Shown: positions 8,566 through 16,970, counted from the first letter of the stretch. The stretch is DNA of 64,000 nucleotides from Lacisediminihabitans sp040549525 (GCF_040549525.1 NZ_JBEPTM010000002.1:62001-126000), one strand, 5' to 3'. Program-made: numbers and translations. The notes: generated by a model from the letters alone, not told the origin.

Positions 8566-9312
8566 TCAGCGCCGTTCGTAGCGCAGCAGCAGGGTGTCGC
8601 CTGAGGCGAGCACGTGCCCGAGCGCCAGGTCGCGGGGGCTCGCGAGGTCGCCGGTGATGATGCGACCGGCCTCTCCGGCCACGAGCTGTGGGCTCACGGT
8701 GAGGCAGAGCTCGTTCACGACGCCGGCGGCGAGCATCGTGCCGAAGAGCGAGGGGCCACCCTCGCAGTGCTGCTGAGGGAGTCCGCGCTCGGCGAGTCCA
8801 GCGACGAGACGCGCGGGGTCGAGCCGCGAGTCCCCCGCGATCAGGATGTCGGCCACGGCGGACAGCGCGTCCCGTCGGTCCCGCGGCGCGGCATCCGTCG
8901 TCACCACGATCGGTCGCACCGGAGCATCGGTGAAGATGCGCGACGAGGGGTCGAGGTCGAGGCGGCTCGACACGATCGCGAACACCGGATGCGGCGCCAG
9001 CCCGCGCGACACGCGCCGCGAGACCGATGCGGGCGGCAGCACCATCGGTCCGTAGCCCTCCCCGCGCACCGTACCTGCGCCGACGATCACGACATCGGTG
9101 AGCTCTCTCAAGAGGTCGAAGACCCGGTGATCGGCGTCACCGCCGAGCCCGCCGGATACCCCGTCGACCGTCGCCGCTCCATCAACGCTCGACACGAAGT
9201 TCACCCGCAGCCAAGGAGCCTCCCGATCGTCGCGGTCGTACAGCGCGGAGAGTTGCTCGTCGGAGAGGTCCGATCCCGGCGCGGGGAACAGGCAATCGAT
9301 CTGCACGCCCAT
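8566..9312 (-). CDS. RibD C-terminal-domain (DHFR-like) reductase
   Basis: 248-residue NADPH-dependent reductase with only the RibD C-terminal fold; the deaminase domain is absent. Visible motifs: LRVNFVSSVDGAATVDG near residue 36, then VIVGAGTVRGEGYG, and CEGGPSLFGTMLAAGVVNEL near 183, which is the family glycine-rich signature. The substrate could be a riboflavin precursor or a pterin. It follows folP with a 10-base gap, so a pterin or folate role is worth considering, but that is inference from position. Confidence 0.8.
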   Translation of the reverse strand: MGVQIDCLFPAPGSDLSDEQLSALYDRDDREAPWLRVNFVSSVDGAATVDGVSGGLGGDADHRVFDLLRELTDVVIVGAGTVRGEGYGPMVLPPASVSRRVSRGLAPHPVFAIVSSRLDLDPSSRIFTDAPVRPIVVTTDAAPRDRRDALSAVADILIAGDSRLDPARLVAGLAERGLPQQHCEGGPSLFGTMLAAGVVNELCLTVSPQLVAGEAGRIITGDLASPRDLALGHVLASGDTLLLRYERR

Positions 9313-9322
9313 CAGAGCCCCA

Positions 9323-10186
9323 TCAGACGTTGTGACGCGCGTAGGCCGGCTGGCGGAATCCCAGCACCGCTTCGGTCAGCCGCACCGCGTCGACGGCGGC
9401 GGGCACGTCGTGCATCCGCACGATCCTGGCGCCGTTCATGATGCAGATGACGGCGGCGGCGATCGAACCGGACTGCCGCTGCCCCTGCTCCCGATCGATG
9501 GCCTCACCGATGAAGTCCTTGTTCGATACCGCGGCGAGCGTCGGCAACCCGATCGCCGCGACCTCCTGCAGTCGCCGGGTGATCTCCAGGGTGTGCAGCG
9601 TGTTCTTGTTGAGATCGTGTCCGGGGTCGATGACCAGGCGGTCCCGGGGGATGCCCGCGGCCTCCGCCAGCTCCACCCGAGCGCGCAGGTAGTCGACCAC
9701 CTCGGCGACCACGTCGTCGTACTGCGGGCTCTGCGGCTCGCTGCGCGGCACGCCGTTGCTGTGGGTGATCACGAGAGTCGCGCTGCTCTCCGAGACGACC
9801 CGTGCCATGTCGGCGTCGGAGAAGCCGCTGGTGTCATTGATGACGGATGCCCCGGCCTCGATGCTGCGCCGAGCGACCTCCGCGTTGGTGGTATCCACCG
9901 AGATCACGACATCGCTGCGCGCATGGATGGCCGCGATCACCGGCACGACTCGGTCGATCTCCTCTGCAAGACTCACCGGATCTCCCCGGCCGAATGGCAC
10001 GCCCCCGATGTCCACCCAGTCGGCACCCGCGGCCGCCGCGGCCAGCGCGGCATCCACGGCCCGGTCGAGAGCGAAAGTGGCTCCCTTGTCGAAGAAGGAG
10101 TCCGGCGTGCGATTGATGATCGCCATCACCGCGACCTGCCGGTCGAAGTCGAAGGTGCGGCTTCCGATGATGCGATTCACGATCAC
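9323..10186 (-). CDS. folP: Dihydropteroate synthase
   Basis: 287 residues with a TIM-barrel DHPS pattern. DHPS condenses p-aminobenzoate with dihydropterin pyrophosphate in folate synthesis. The pterin-site motifs are visible: AIINRTPDSFFDKG (about 23-36), GADWVDIGG, VISVDTTNAEVA, INDTSGF, DPGHDLNK and the C-terminal RMHDV. The common DHPS form at the first site is NVTPDSF; here the Asn-Arg-Thr variant is present, as in the FolP2-like proteins of actinobacteria. The start is GTG 10186. It is the first gene of a two-gene operon with the reductase. Confidence 0.87.
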   Translation of the reverse strand: MIVNRIIGSRTFDFDRQVAVMAIINRTPDSFFDKGATFALDRAVDAALAAAAAGADWVDIGGVPFGRGDPVSLAEEIDRVVPVIAAIHARSDVVISVDTTNAEVARRSIEAGASVINDTSGFSDADMARVVSESSATLVITHSNGVPRSEPQSPQYDDVVAEVVDYLRARVELAEAAGIPRDRLVIDPGHDLNKNTLHTLEITRRLQEVAAIGLPTLAAVSNKDFIGEAIDREQGQRQSGSIAAAVICIMNGARIVRMHDVPAAVDAVRLTEAVLGFRQPAYARHNV

Positions 10187-10288
10187 AGACTAGCCACGCG
10201 ATGCCGGATTCCCGCCGAGAATCGGCAGCTCGGGAGATCCGCTCCCCATACTCAGGAAGCGCGCAGCTGACGCGCAGATACTGGTGCC

Positions 10289-10981
10289 ATGAGCGATGGC
10301 CCCAAGATCCTGATTGTCGATGACGAACCGAATATCCGCGACCTGCTGACGACGAGCCTGCGGTTCGCCGGTTTCGCCGTGCGCGCCGTGGGAAACGGGG
10401 CACAGGCCATCTCGGCCGTGCTCGAGGAGGAGCCCGACCTCATCATCCTCGACGTGATGCTGCCGGACATGAACGGATTCGGCGTCACCAAGCGCCTCCG
10501 GTCGAGTGGGTACACCTCGCCGATTCTCTTCCTCACGGCCAAGGACGACACCGAAGACAAGATCACCGGCCTCACTGTCGGTGGCGACGATTACGTCACC
10601 AAGCCATTCAGCCTCGATGAGATCGTCGCCCGCATCAAGGCGATCCTCCGCCGCACCATGCAGGACGAGGAAGACGCGATCATCCGCGCCGGCGAACTGA
10701 CCATGGACCAGGACACCCACGAGGTGACCATCGGATCCGAGCAGATCGAGCTGAGCCCGACGGAATTCAAACTGCTCCGCTACCTCATGCTCAATCCGAA
10801 CCGTGTTCTCTCCAAGGCGCAGATCCTCGATCACGTCTGGGAATACGACTTCAACGGCGACGCCGGCATCGTGGAGAGCTACATCTCCTACCTGCGCCGC
10901 AAGCTCGACCAGTATTCCGAAGAGCCGGTGATCCAGACCAAGCGCGGCTTCGGCTACATGCTCAAGGCCGCGCGGGCCTGA
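10289..10981 (+). CDS. OmpR-family response regulator
   Basis: 230 residues. The receiver domain has the acidic pair D11/D12, phospho-acceptor D55 (LIILDVMLPD) and the conserved LTAKD and KPFS motifs. The C-terminal winged helix contains LSPTEFKLLRYLMLNPNRVLSK and YISYLRRKLD. It resembles the TcrA/PrrA type of actinobacterial regulator, but the exact orthologue cannot be fixed without a search. It lies 67 bases before its histidine kinase gene and is divergent from folP. Confidence 0.9.
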   Translation: MSDGPKILIVDDEPNIRDLLTTSLRFAGFAVRAVGNGAQAISAVLEEEPDLIILDVMLPDMNGFGVTKRLRSSGYTSPILFLTAKDDTEDKITGLTVGGDDYVTKPFSLDEIVARIKAILRRTMQDEEDAIIRAGELTMDQDTHEVTIGSEQIELSPTEFKLLRYLMLNPNRVLSKAQILDHVWEYDFNGDAGIVESYISYLRRKLDQYSEEPVIQTKRGFGYMLKAARA

Positions 10982-11048
10982 GCATCCCCCGCAGAGCTGT
11001 GGGTACGGGGGTCGCTTTCAGGGTGTGCGCCGTAATCTGGATCTCCTG

Positions 11049-12701
11049 ATGCACGAAAAACTCACGCGATGGTGGAGCGGCGTCTCCCTTCGCACCAAGA
11101 TCACCGGCGTGACCGTGCTTCTGGTGACCCTTGGACTGCTCGTCGCCGGCGTCGGCACCATGACGGTACTGCGCACCTACCTGCTCGCGGATGCCGACGC
11201 GAAGATGACGAAATACGCCCAGGCGGTGCCGGGGTACACCAAGACCGGCGCGAAGACCTGTGACGCGCTGCCCGGAATCAACGACTACTACCTCGCCGTG
11301 CTCGACACCAACGGTGATGAGCTCTGCAATAACGGAGCACTGACGCATTCGGCGCCGAACGTGCCGTCGATGCCCTTCAACACCGTGATCAAGACCGGTG
11401 GTGTGCCATTCACCGTCTGGGACAAAGAACACGACGACCAGTGGCGCATCGTGGCCGTTCCGCGCAACATCGTCGACTCCGCGGACTACGTCACCGTCGT
11501 CGTGGCGGTCGACCTGGTGAGTTCCGACAGACTGATCAACCAGTTCCTGGTGATCTTTCTCGGCTTCGGGCTCGCGGTGATCGTGCTCGGCGCCGCGCTC
11601 ACCCGGCTGCTCGTGACATCCACCTTCACTCCGCTGCGCGAGGTCGAGGCGACCGCCGCCGCGATCGCCGACGGGGACTTCAGCCAACGACTGCAGGGCG
11701 CAACCCCGAACACCGAGGTGGGGCGGCTCAACCGTTCGCTCAACACCATGCTCAACCGCATCGACCGCGCCTTCTCCGACCGTGCGCGCACCATCGACCA
11801 GATGCGCCGGTTCGTCGGGGATGCCAGCCACGAGCTGCGCACTCCACTCGTCTCTGTGCGCGGCTATGCCGAGCTGTACCGCATGGGCGCACTGCAGAAG
11901 CCCGAAGACGTGGCCCAGGCGATGGAACGCATCGAGAAGGAGGCGATCCGCATGGGCGAGCTCGTCTCCGACCTGCTGGAACTCGCCCGCATCGACGAGG
12001 CGAAGCCGCTTCAACTCGGCGCCGTCGACCTCGTGCCGATCGCCCATGATGCCGCCCTCGATGCCATGGCCTCCGCCCCGAAGCGCACGGTCAGCGTGAT
12101 CGTCGCAAAGGCTGCACCCTCGACGACGGATGCCCCGTCAGCGCCAGCCTCTCCCGCACGGCCCACGGGCGCGCCGGCCGCGACCGGGCCCATCCGGTTC
12201 GCCGGGGCGCAACTCGCCCGTCTCCGCCGGCGCCAGGCGCGCGATGAGCTCACGACGATGCCGATCGAGGTCGCCGCGCCCGTCGTCGACGCCGTGGAGC
12301 AACCCGCCGTCGTGCTCGCCGAGGAGAACAAGATCCGACAGGTCGTCACGAACCTGATGGGCAATGCCATGCGCTTCACTCCGGATGACTCGCCGCTGGA
12401 GATCGTCGTTTCGGTCGACGCCACCCGGGGTGTCGGTGTGCTCGAGGTCGTGGACCACGGGGAGGGGATCCCGCCGCAGATCCGGGAGAAGATCTTCCAG
12501 CGTTTCTGGCGGGCGGACTCGTCGCGCACCCGCGAGACCGGGGGCAGCGGGCTGGGGCTCGCGATCGTCTCCGGCATCATCGCCTCCCACAAGGGAGAGG
12601 TCACCGTTCGGGAGACTCCCGGAGGTGGCGCCACCTTCCGGGTCAGCCTTCCGCTCCTCCCCGAGGACTACACCCCCGCCGCTGCCCCCAAGCGCGACTG
12701 A
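11049..12701 (+). CDS. Membrane sensor histidine kinase
   Basis: 550 residues from ATG 11049. Transmembrane helices lie at about 18-43 and 165-190 with a ~120-residue extracytoplasmic sensor between them, then a HAMP domain (about 190-245). The phospho-acceptor is H261 in DASHELRTPL; the ATP lid has N439 (LMGNAMRFT), DHGEGI and GGSGLGLAIV. Residues ~355-405 form an Ala/Pro/Thr-rich then Arg-rich insertion between the dimerisation helices and the N box that most kinases lack. It pairs with the response regulator just upstream. Confidence 0.9.
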   Translation: MHEKLTRWWSGVSLRTKITGVTVLLVTLGLLVAGVGTMTVLRTYLLADADAKMTKYAQAVPGYTKTGAKTCDALPGINDYYLAVLDTNGDELCNNGALTHSAPNVPSMPFNTVIKTGGVPFTVWDKEHDDQWRIVAVPRNIVDSADYVTVVVAVDLVSSDRLINQFLVIFLGFGLAVIVLGAALTRLLVTSTFTPLREVEATAAAIADGDFSQRLQGATPNTEVGRLNRSLNTMLNRIDRAFSDRARTIDQMRRFVGDASHELRTPLVSVRGYAELYRMGALQKPEDVAQAMERIEKEAIRMGELVSDLLELARIDEAKPLQLGAVDLVPIAHDAALDAMASAPKRTVSVIVAKAAPSTTDAPSAPASPARPTGAPAATGPIRFAGAQLARLRRRQARDELTTMPIEVAAPVVDAVEQPAVVLAEENKIRQVVTNLMGNAMRFTPDDSPLEIVVSVDATRGVGVLEVVDHGEGIPPQIREKIFQRFWRADSSRTRETGGSGLGLAIVSGIIASHKGEVTVRETPGGGATFRVSLPLLPEDYTPAAAPKRD

Positions 12702-12788
12702 CTCGGGGTCGCACGCCGCGACCGGAGGTTAGCGTCGGGGAGCGATCCGACCCATCCGGTGTGCGGACGTGAACCCACGGAGGCAGAC

Positions 12789-13079
12789 ATGACGCGCTAT
12801 CAGGTCGACAGCGAAGCGGTACTCGCGGCAACAACGGCCGCGAAGGGCACCATCGGTCGAATTCAGGGCGAGGTCGGCGCCCTTCACGGACAGCTCACCA
12901 GCCTGCAGGCATCCTGGTCGGGACCCGCGGCCACTGCGTTTCAGGGCGCGGTGACGGAGTGGAAGGGTCTCGAACAGCGTGTCGAAGAGGTGCTGGCGGC
13001 CATGGGCACGGCGCTCGGCCATGACGGGCAGCAGTATGCCGAGATCGAGGCGGCGAACACCCGCTTGTTCGCACACTGA
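12789..13079 (+). CDS. WXG100 (ESAT-6-like) protein
   Basis: A 96-residue helical hairpin protein. The central turn holds the W-S-G motif (residues 43-45, in LQASWSGPAATAF) that defines the WXG100 family. These are substrates of ESX/type VII secretion. There is no ESX ATPase or second WXG100 gene within the window, so this is an orphan copy. The start at ATG 12789 is preceded by GGAGGCAG (12779-12786). The 3' side abuts the repeat array. Confidence 0.88.
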   Translation: MTRYQVDSEAVLAATTAAKGTIGRIQGEVGALHGQLTSLQASWSGPAATAFQGAVTEWKGLEQRVEEVLAAMGTALGHDGQQYAEIEAANTRLFAH

Positions 13080-13171
13080 GCCGCTGCCGGGCGGGCGGGC
13101 GGTAGCGAGGGTGGTGGTGGTGGTGGGCCGGCGTGCGGCGGCCTGGTGGGCGGGCCGGCAGGCGGCGGCCA

Positions 13172-13739
13172 ACCGTCACAAACGGCCCGGGAGAGCCGCC
13201 GGACAAGCACTTTCCGACGGATCGGCCGCCGGATGCCCGACCCCCAGCGAGCACCACCCCCACTCCAGCGGCCAACCGTCACAAACCGCTGGCCACCACG
13301 CCCGGGCGAGCGTCCTGTGACGGATCGGCCGCCGGACGCCCCACCCCCAGCGAGCACCAGCCCCAGTCCATCCGCCAACCGTCACAAACCGCTGGCCAGA
13401 GCGGCCGGGCGAGCGTCCTGTGACGGATCGCTGGGACACCCCGGCGACAGCCACCCCCACTCCATCCGCCAACCGTCACAAAGTGCTGGCCCGAGTGCCC
13501 GGGCGAGCGTCCTGTGACGGATCGCTGGGACACCCCGGCGACAGCCAGCCCCACTCCATCCGCGAACCGTCACAAACCGCTGGCCAGAGCGCCCGGGCGA
13601 GCGTCCTGTGACGGATCGGCTGGGATACCCCGGCGACAGCCACACCCACTCCATCCACGAACCGTCACAAACCGCTGGCCACCACGCCATGCGAGCGTCC
13701 TGTGACGGATCGCTGGGGCACCCCGGCGACAGCCACACA
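13172..13739. repeat. Six-unit tandem hairpin repeat array between WXG100 and groEL
   Basis: Units begin at 13172, 13275, 13378, 13472, 13566 and 13661, so spacings are 103, 103, 94, 94 and 95. Each contains CCGTCACA, about 30 bases, then TGTGACGG, an 8-base inverted repeat, with a second inner pairing CGCT/AGCG after a 3x3 internal loop. The linker (GGGACACCCCGGCGACAGCC in units 3-6) is conserved as well; units 1-2 have a longer, related linker. The right arm of unit 1 is degenerate. The region from 13080 to 13171 is G/C-rich and I see no gene in it. Confidence 0.88.
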
Positions 13740-13740
13740 C

Positions 13741-13778
13741 GACAGCAGGGCGCCTCCCGAAGGAGACGCCCTGCTGTC
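13741..13778 (-). terminator. Strong hairpin downstream of groEL
   Basis: GACAGCAGGGCG pairs with CGCCCTGCTGTC, extended by CTCC/GGAG around a CGAA loop, with one mismatch base on each side. It lies 27 bases past the groEL stop codon and has no T tract. It is a probable transcription terminator for groEL and may also stop read-through from the plus strand. Confidence 0.7.
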
Positions 13779-13805
13779 TGGTAGATCTTGCCGTGCTGGC
13801 GGGAC

Positions 13806-15434
13806 TTAGAAGTCCATGCCGCCCGACGGGTCGCCCATCGGTGCTGCAGCCTTCTCGGGCTTGTCAGCGACGACGACCTCGGTGGTGAGGAACAGTCCGG
13901 CGATCGACGCTGCGTTGAGCAGTGCCGAGCGGGTGACCTTCACCGGGTCGTTGATTCCGGCGAGGAGCATGTCGACGTACTCACCGGTCGCGGCGTTGAG
14001 GCCGTGTCCGGTGGGCAGGTTGCGCACCTTCTCGGCGACGACACCGGACTCGAGACCGGCGTTGAGCGCGATCTGCTTGAGCGGGGCATCCACGGCGACC
14101 TTGACGATGTTCGCTCCGGTCGCCTCATCACCCGTGAGGCCGGTGAGGGCCTCGGAGGCGAAGGCGATTGCGCCGGCCTGGATGAGGGCGACGCCACCAC
14201 CGGCGACGATTCCCTCTTCGACGGCGGCCTTCGCGTTGCGAACGGCGTCCTCGATGCGGTGCTTGCGCTCCTTGAGCTCGACCTCGGTCGCGGCTCCGGC
14301 CTTGATGACGGCAACGCCACCGGCGAGCTTCGCGAGACGCTCCTGGAGCTTCTCACGGTCGTAGTCGGAGTCGGTGTTCTCGATCTCTGCACGGATCTGC
14401 TTGACGCGACCGGCGATGGCCTCGGCGTCGCCGGAGCCCTCGATGATCGTGGTCTCGTCCTTGGTGACGACGACCTTGCGGGCACGGCCGAGCAGGTCGA
14501 GGGTGGCGTTCTCAAGCTTGAGTCCGACCTCCTCGGAGATGACCTGGCCACCGGTGAGGATGGCGATGTCCTGCAGCTGCGCCTTGCGACGGTCGCCGAA
14601 GCCCGGAGCCTTGACGGCGACGGACTTGAAAATGCCACGGATCTTGTTGACGACGAGAGTAGCGAGAGCCTCGCCATCCACGTCCTCAGCGATGATGAGG
14701 AGCTGCTTGCCCGACTGGATGACCTTGTCGACGACCGGGAGGAGGTCCTTGATGTTGGAGACCTTGGAGTTGACGATCAGGATGTAGGGGTCTTCGAAGA
14801 CCGCTTCCTGGCGCTCCGGGTCGGTGACGAAGTACGCCGACAGGTAGCCCTTGTCGAAGCGCATGCCCTCGGTGAGCTCGAGTTCGGTTCCGAAGGTGTT
14901 CGACTCCTCGACGGTGACGACACCCTCCTTGCCGACCTTGTCGATCGCCTCCGCGATGAGGGCGCCGATCTCCGGGTCCCCGGCAGAGATGGATGCGGTG
15001 GCCGCGATCTCTTCCTTGGTCTCGATCTCCTTTGCCCCGGCGACGAGGGCGGCGATGACTGCCGTGACGGCCTTGTCGATTCCGCGCTTGAGGCTGATCG
15101 GGTCGGCGCCGGCCGCGACGTTGCGCAGTCCTTCGCGCACGAGGGCCTGGGCGAGAACGACGGAGGTGGTCGTGCCGTCTCCGGCGACGTCATCCGTCTT
15201 CTTCGCTACCTCTTTGACGAGCTCCGCACCGATCTTTTCATACGGGTCGTCGAGTTCGATCTCTTTGGCGATGGAGACACCGTCGTTCGTGATGGTGGGG
15301 GCGCCCCACTTCTTCTCGAGTACGACGTTGCGGCCGCGCGGGCCGAGGGTCACCTTGACGGCGTCGGCCAGGATGTTGAGGCCGCGCTCGAGGCCGCGAC
15401 GGGCCTCCTCGTTGAAAGCAATGATCTTTGCCAT
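13806..15434 (-). CDS. groEL: 60 kDa chaperonin GroEL
   Basis: 542 residues, full-length GroEL. The sequence has the canonical ATP-site region VKVTLGPRGRNVVLEKKWG and DVAGDGTTTSVVLAQ, and a GGGVAL motif in the intermediate/equatorial boundary. The tail ends MGDPSGGMDF, the Gly-Met type and not the His-rich type of mycobacterial GroEL1. There is no groES beside it, so it is a stand-alone, GroEL2-like copy. Two CIRCE operators lie just upstream, indicating HrcA control. It ends near a strong hairpin that separates it from the repeat array. Confidence 0.97.
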   Translation of the reverse strand: MAKIIAFNEEARRGLERGLNILADAVKVTLGPRGRNVVLEKKWGAPTITNDGVSIAKEIELDDPYEKIGAELVKEVAKKTDDVAGDGTTTSVVLAQALVREGLRNVAAGADPISLKRGIDKAVTAVIAALVAGAKEIETKEEIAATASISAGDPEIGALIAEAIDKVGKEGVVTVEESNTFGTELELTEGMRFDKGYLSAYFVTDPERQEAVFEDPYILIVNSKVSNIKDLLPVVDKVIQSGKQLLIIAEDVDGEALATLVVNKIRGIFKSVAVKAPGFGDRRKAQLQDIAILTGGQVISEEVGLKLENATLDLLGRARKVVVTKDETTIIEGSGDAEAIAGRVKQIRAEIENTDSDYDREKLQERLAKLAGGVAVIKAGAATEVELKERKHRIEDAVRNAKAAVEEGIVAGGGVALIQAGAIAFASEALTGLTGDEATGANIVKVAVDAPLKQIALNAGLESGVVAEKVRNLPTGHGLNAATGEYVDMLLAGINDPVKVTRSALLNAASIAGLFLTTEVVVADKPEKAAAPMGDPSGGMDF

Positions 15435-15477
15435 GTGTGTTTTTCGTCCTTCCGGGACGTCATGTAAGCAACAGCTA

Positions 15478-15504
15478 TTGGCACTCTCAATAAGGGAGTG
15501 CTAA
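15478..15504. promoter_or_regulatory. CIRCE operator 1 (HrcA site) of groEL
   Basis: TTGGCACTC, 9 bases, then GAGTGCTAA: one mismatch from the CIRCE consensus TTAGCACTC-N9-GAGTGCTAA. It lies 43 bases upstream of the groEL start codon. Confidence 0.92.
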
Positions 15505-15510
15505 ATGATT

Positions 15511-15537
15511 CTGGCACTCTCCCCCTGAGAGTGCAAG
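15511..15537. promoter_or_regulatory. CIRCE operator 2 (HrcA site), less perfect
   Basis: CTGGCACTC, 9 bases, then GAGTGCAAG. It keeps the GCACTC/GAGTGC core and loses the outer bases. The centre lies 33 bases from that of operator 1. Confidence 0.8.
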
Positions 15538-15559
15538 TGAGCTCCGGAGGCGTGCGGCT

Positions 15560-16600
15560 CTAGCCGGGAGCGACGACCGAGACGGATCCCGCCGTGGGAA
15601 CCAGCTCTATCCAGGTGTTGCCGACGGCGAGGAGCACCGGTGCCCCCGCATCATCGGCGAGATGGATCGGATCCGTCGCCGATGCCTTGGTCCAGCTCGC
15701 GTGAACGGTGCGCCCGCCGGAGGAGATCCAGGCCTCACCAGAGCCGATCAGGTTGGTCTTCGGCACGTTCTGGTCGGTGGTGACCGTTACCCGCATGACG
15801 ACGACGTTCGTGGTGGAGAGTTGCGCCCCCGCGCTGTCGAGGTCGGGGCCGGTGCCCTGGGAACGGAGGAAGACGGCCTTGGTGGCATCCCACGTCCAGC
15901 TGCCGATGGTCACACCGGAGAACGCATAGCTGATCGCCGCGGTCGGTGTCCCGGCCGTGACCGCGGTCGACGCGGGGGCGGGAGCGTACGGGAACTGCTG
16001 AGCCGGCGCGGGGATATCCGCGTGCTGGGCGAGCAGCTCGGGGGCCCTGACGAGCACGTTGTGGGGCGCAGCCTTCGTCGGGGTCCGGAAGAAGGTGCTG
16101 GCCGTGTCCGCCTGGCCGTGGATGGCGTTGTACACGGGTGTCTTGCGCATGAGGTCGACGAAGCGCTGCTGGCCGCCGGAATAGCAGATGATGCCGCCGA
16201 GCGGCGAGACGATGTCCGGATCCATCGGTCGGATGGAGCGCACGGGACCGATCAGAGCGGGGATGCTGGATTGCCAGACTGCGACGTAGCGGGTGAGGCC
16301 GCCTTCGACCAGTTCCTGGTAGACGAGGTCGGCGCTCTCCAGGCCGAGCTGCGGTCGCGCCGAGGGCAGGTTGTCGATCTTCGCCGCGATGGACGCATGG
16401 TCGAGGGATCCCGCGGGCACCGTCGTTCCGCGCAGTGGCGCGATCGAGGTCGGCGGCGCCGTGACCGTCGCTGTGGGGCTCGGGGTCGGGCTCACCGACG
16501 GGGTCGCCTTCTGCGGAACGCAGCCCGACAGGCACAGCCCGAGTCCGATCGCGAGAGTCAGCGAGAGAAGCGCGCGCACCCGTGCCGGTGTATCCCCCAT
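15560..16600 (-). CDS. DUF3048 (YerB-like) lipoprotein
   Basis: The start is set at ATG 16600, giving 346 residues; seven upstream in-frame residues look like 5' UTR. A lipoprotein signal is clear (LLSLTLAIGLGLCLSGC, Cys at about residue 27), then a Pro/Thr/Ser-rich linker. The two-part DUF3048 domain follows: IAAKIDNLPSARPQLGLESAD, VRSIRPMDPDI, then the C-terminal half with ASWTKASATDPIHLAD. It is predicted to be a surface-anchored protein of unknown function. It stands alone between groEL and cspA. Confidence 0.85.
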   Translation of the reverse strand: MGDTPARVRALLSLTLAIGLGLCLSGCVPQKATPSVSPTPSPTATVTAPPTSIAPLRGTTVPAGSLDHASIAAKIDNLPSARPQLGLESADLVYQELVEGGLTRYVAVWQSSIPALIGPVRSIRPMDPDIVSPLGGIICYSGGQQRFVDLMRKTPVYNAIHGQADTASTFFRTPTKAAPHNVLVRAPELLAQHADIPAPAQQFPYAPAPASTAVTAGTPTAAISYAFSGVTIGSWTWDATKAVFLRSQGTGPDLDSAGAQLSTTNVVVMRVTVTTDQNVPKTNLIGSGEAWISSGGRTVHASWTKASATDPIHLADDAGAPVLLAVGNTWIELVPTAGSVSVVAPG

Positions 16601-16647
16601 GCGCACAGGATAGCCGCGCACGGCCGCATCGACCGGGCCTTTGGACC

Positions 16648-16854
16648 CTACTGGGCCAGCCGCACCGATTCGGCCTGCGGGCCCTTGTTTCCGGTGCCGA
16701 CTTCGAAGGTCACCTTCTGTCCCTCTTCGAGCACCTTGTAGCCCCCCATGTCGATCGCGGAGTAGTGGACGAAGACGTCCTGCCCACCACCTTCTTCCGT
16801 GATGAAGCCGTAGCCCTTTTCAGCGTTGAACCACTTGACGGTTCCGTTCGCCAT
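16648..16854 (-). CDS. cspA: Cold-shock protein CspA-type
   Basis: 68 residues, normal size, with RNP1 (KGYGFIT, residues 13-19) and RNP2 (DVFVHYS, residues 26-32). It opens with the usual actinobacterial MANGTVKWFNAEKGYGF. It would act as a cytoplasmic RNA chaperone. The ribosome site AGGGAG (16861-16866) lies at the end of one arm of a 13-base inverted repeat, described separately, which may allow the leader RNA to control translation. The LytR_C gene lies upstream on the same strand. Confidence 0.95.
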   Translation of the reverse strand: MANGTVKWFNAEKGYGFITEEGGGQDVFVHYSAIDMGGYKVLEEGQKVTFEVGTGNKGPQAESVRLAQ

Positions 16855-16862
16855 CGAATACT

Positions 16863-16963
16863 CCCTGTGTTTCGCCTCCGGCTGCCGCTGTCAGCAACCA
16901 ATCCCAGATAGTAATGGCGATTCGGGCAAATCGGAACGAATTAAACCTCAGCGAAACACAGGG
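16863..16963 (-). promoter_or_regulatory. 13-base inverted repeat spanning the cspA promoter and ribosome site
   Basis: CCCTGTGTTTCGC (16863-16875) and its exact complement (16951-16963) lie 75 bases apart. The arm nearest cspA contains the AGGG of its ribosome site. A -10-like TACTAT (minus strand, about 16914-16919) lies between the arms. A transcript begun there has only one arm; read-through from the upstream gene has both. Confidence 0.6.
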
Positions 16964-16970
16964 CGGCGGA

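Noticed and set aside
13133..13738. Several short Arg/Pro/Ser-rich open frames through the repeat array.
   Set aside because: They are artefacts of the 94-103-base tandem units in high-GC DNA and have no ribosome site or protein-like pattern.
13172..13739. CRISPR array.
   Set aside because: Repeats are ~48-base hairpins with conserved linkers; there are no unique spacers and no cas genes.
13788..15467. 559-residue plus-strand frame opposite groEL.
   Set aside because: It is a shadow of groEL codon bias; the groEL sequence on the other strand is unambiguous.
16597..16640. A terminator for the DUF3048 or cspA gene.
   Set aside because: I found no stable hairpin with a T run in this gap.
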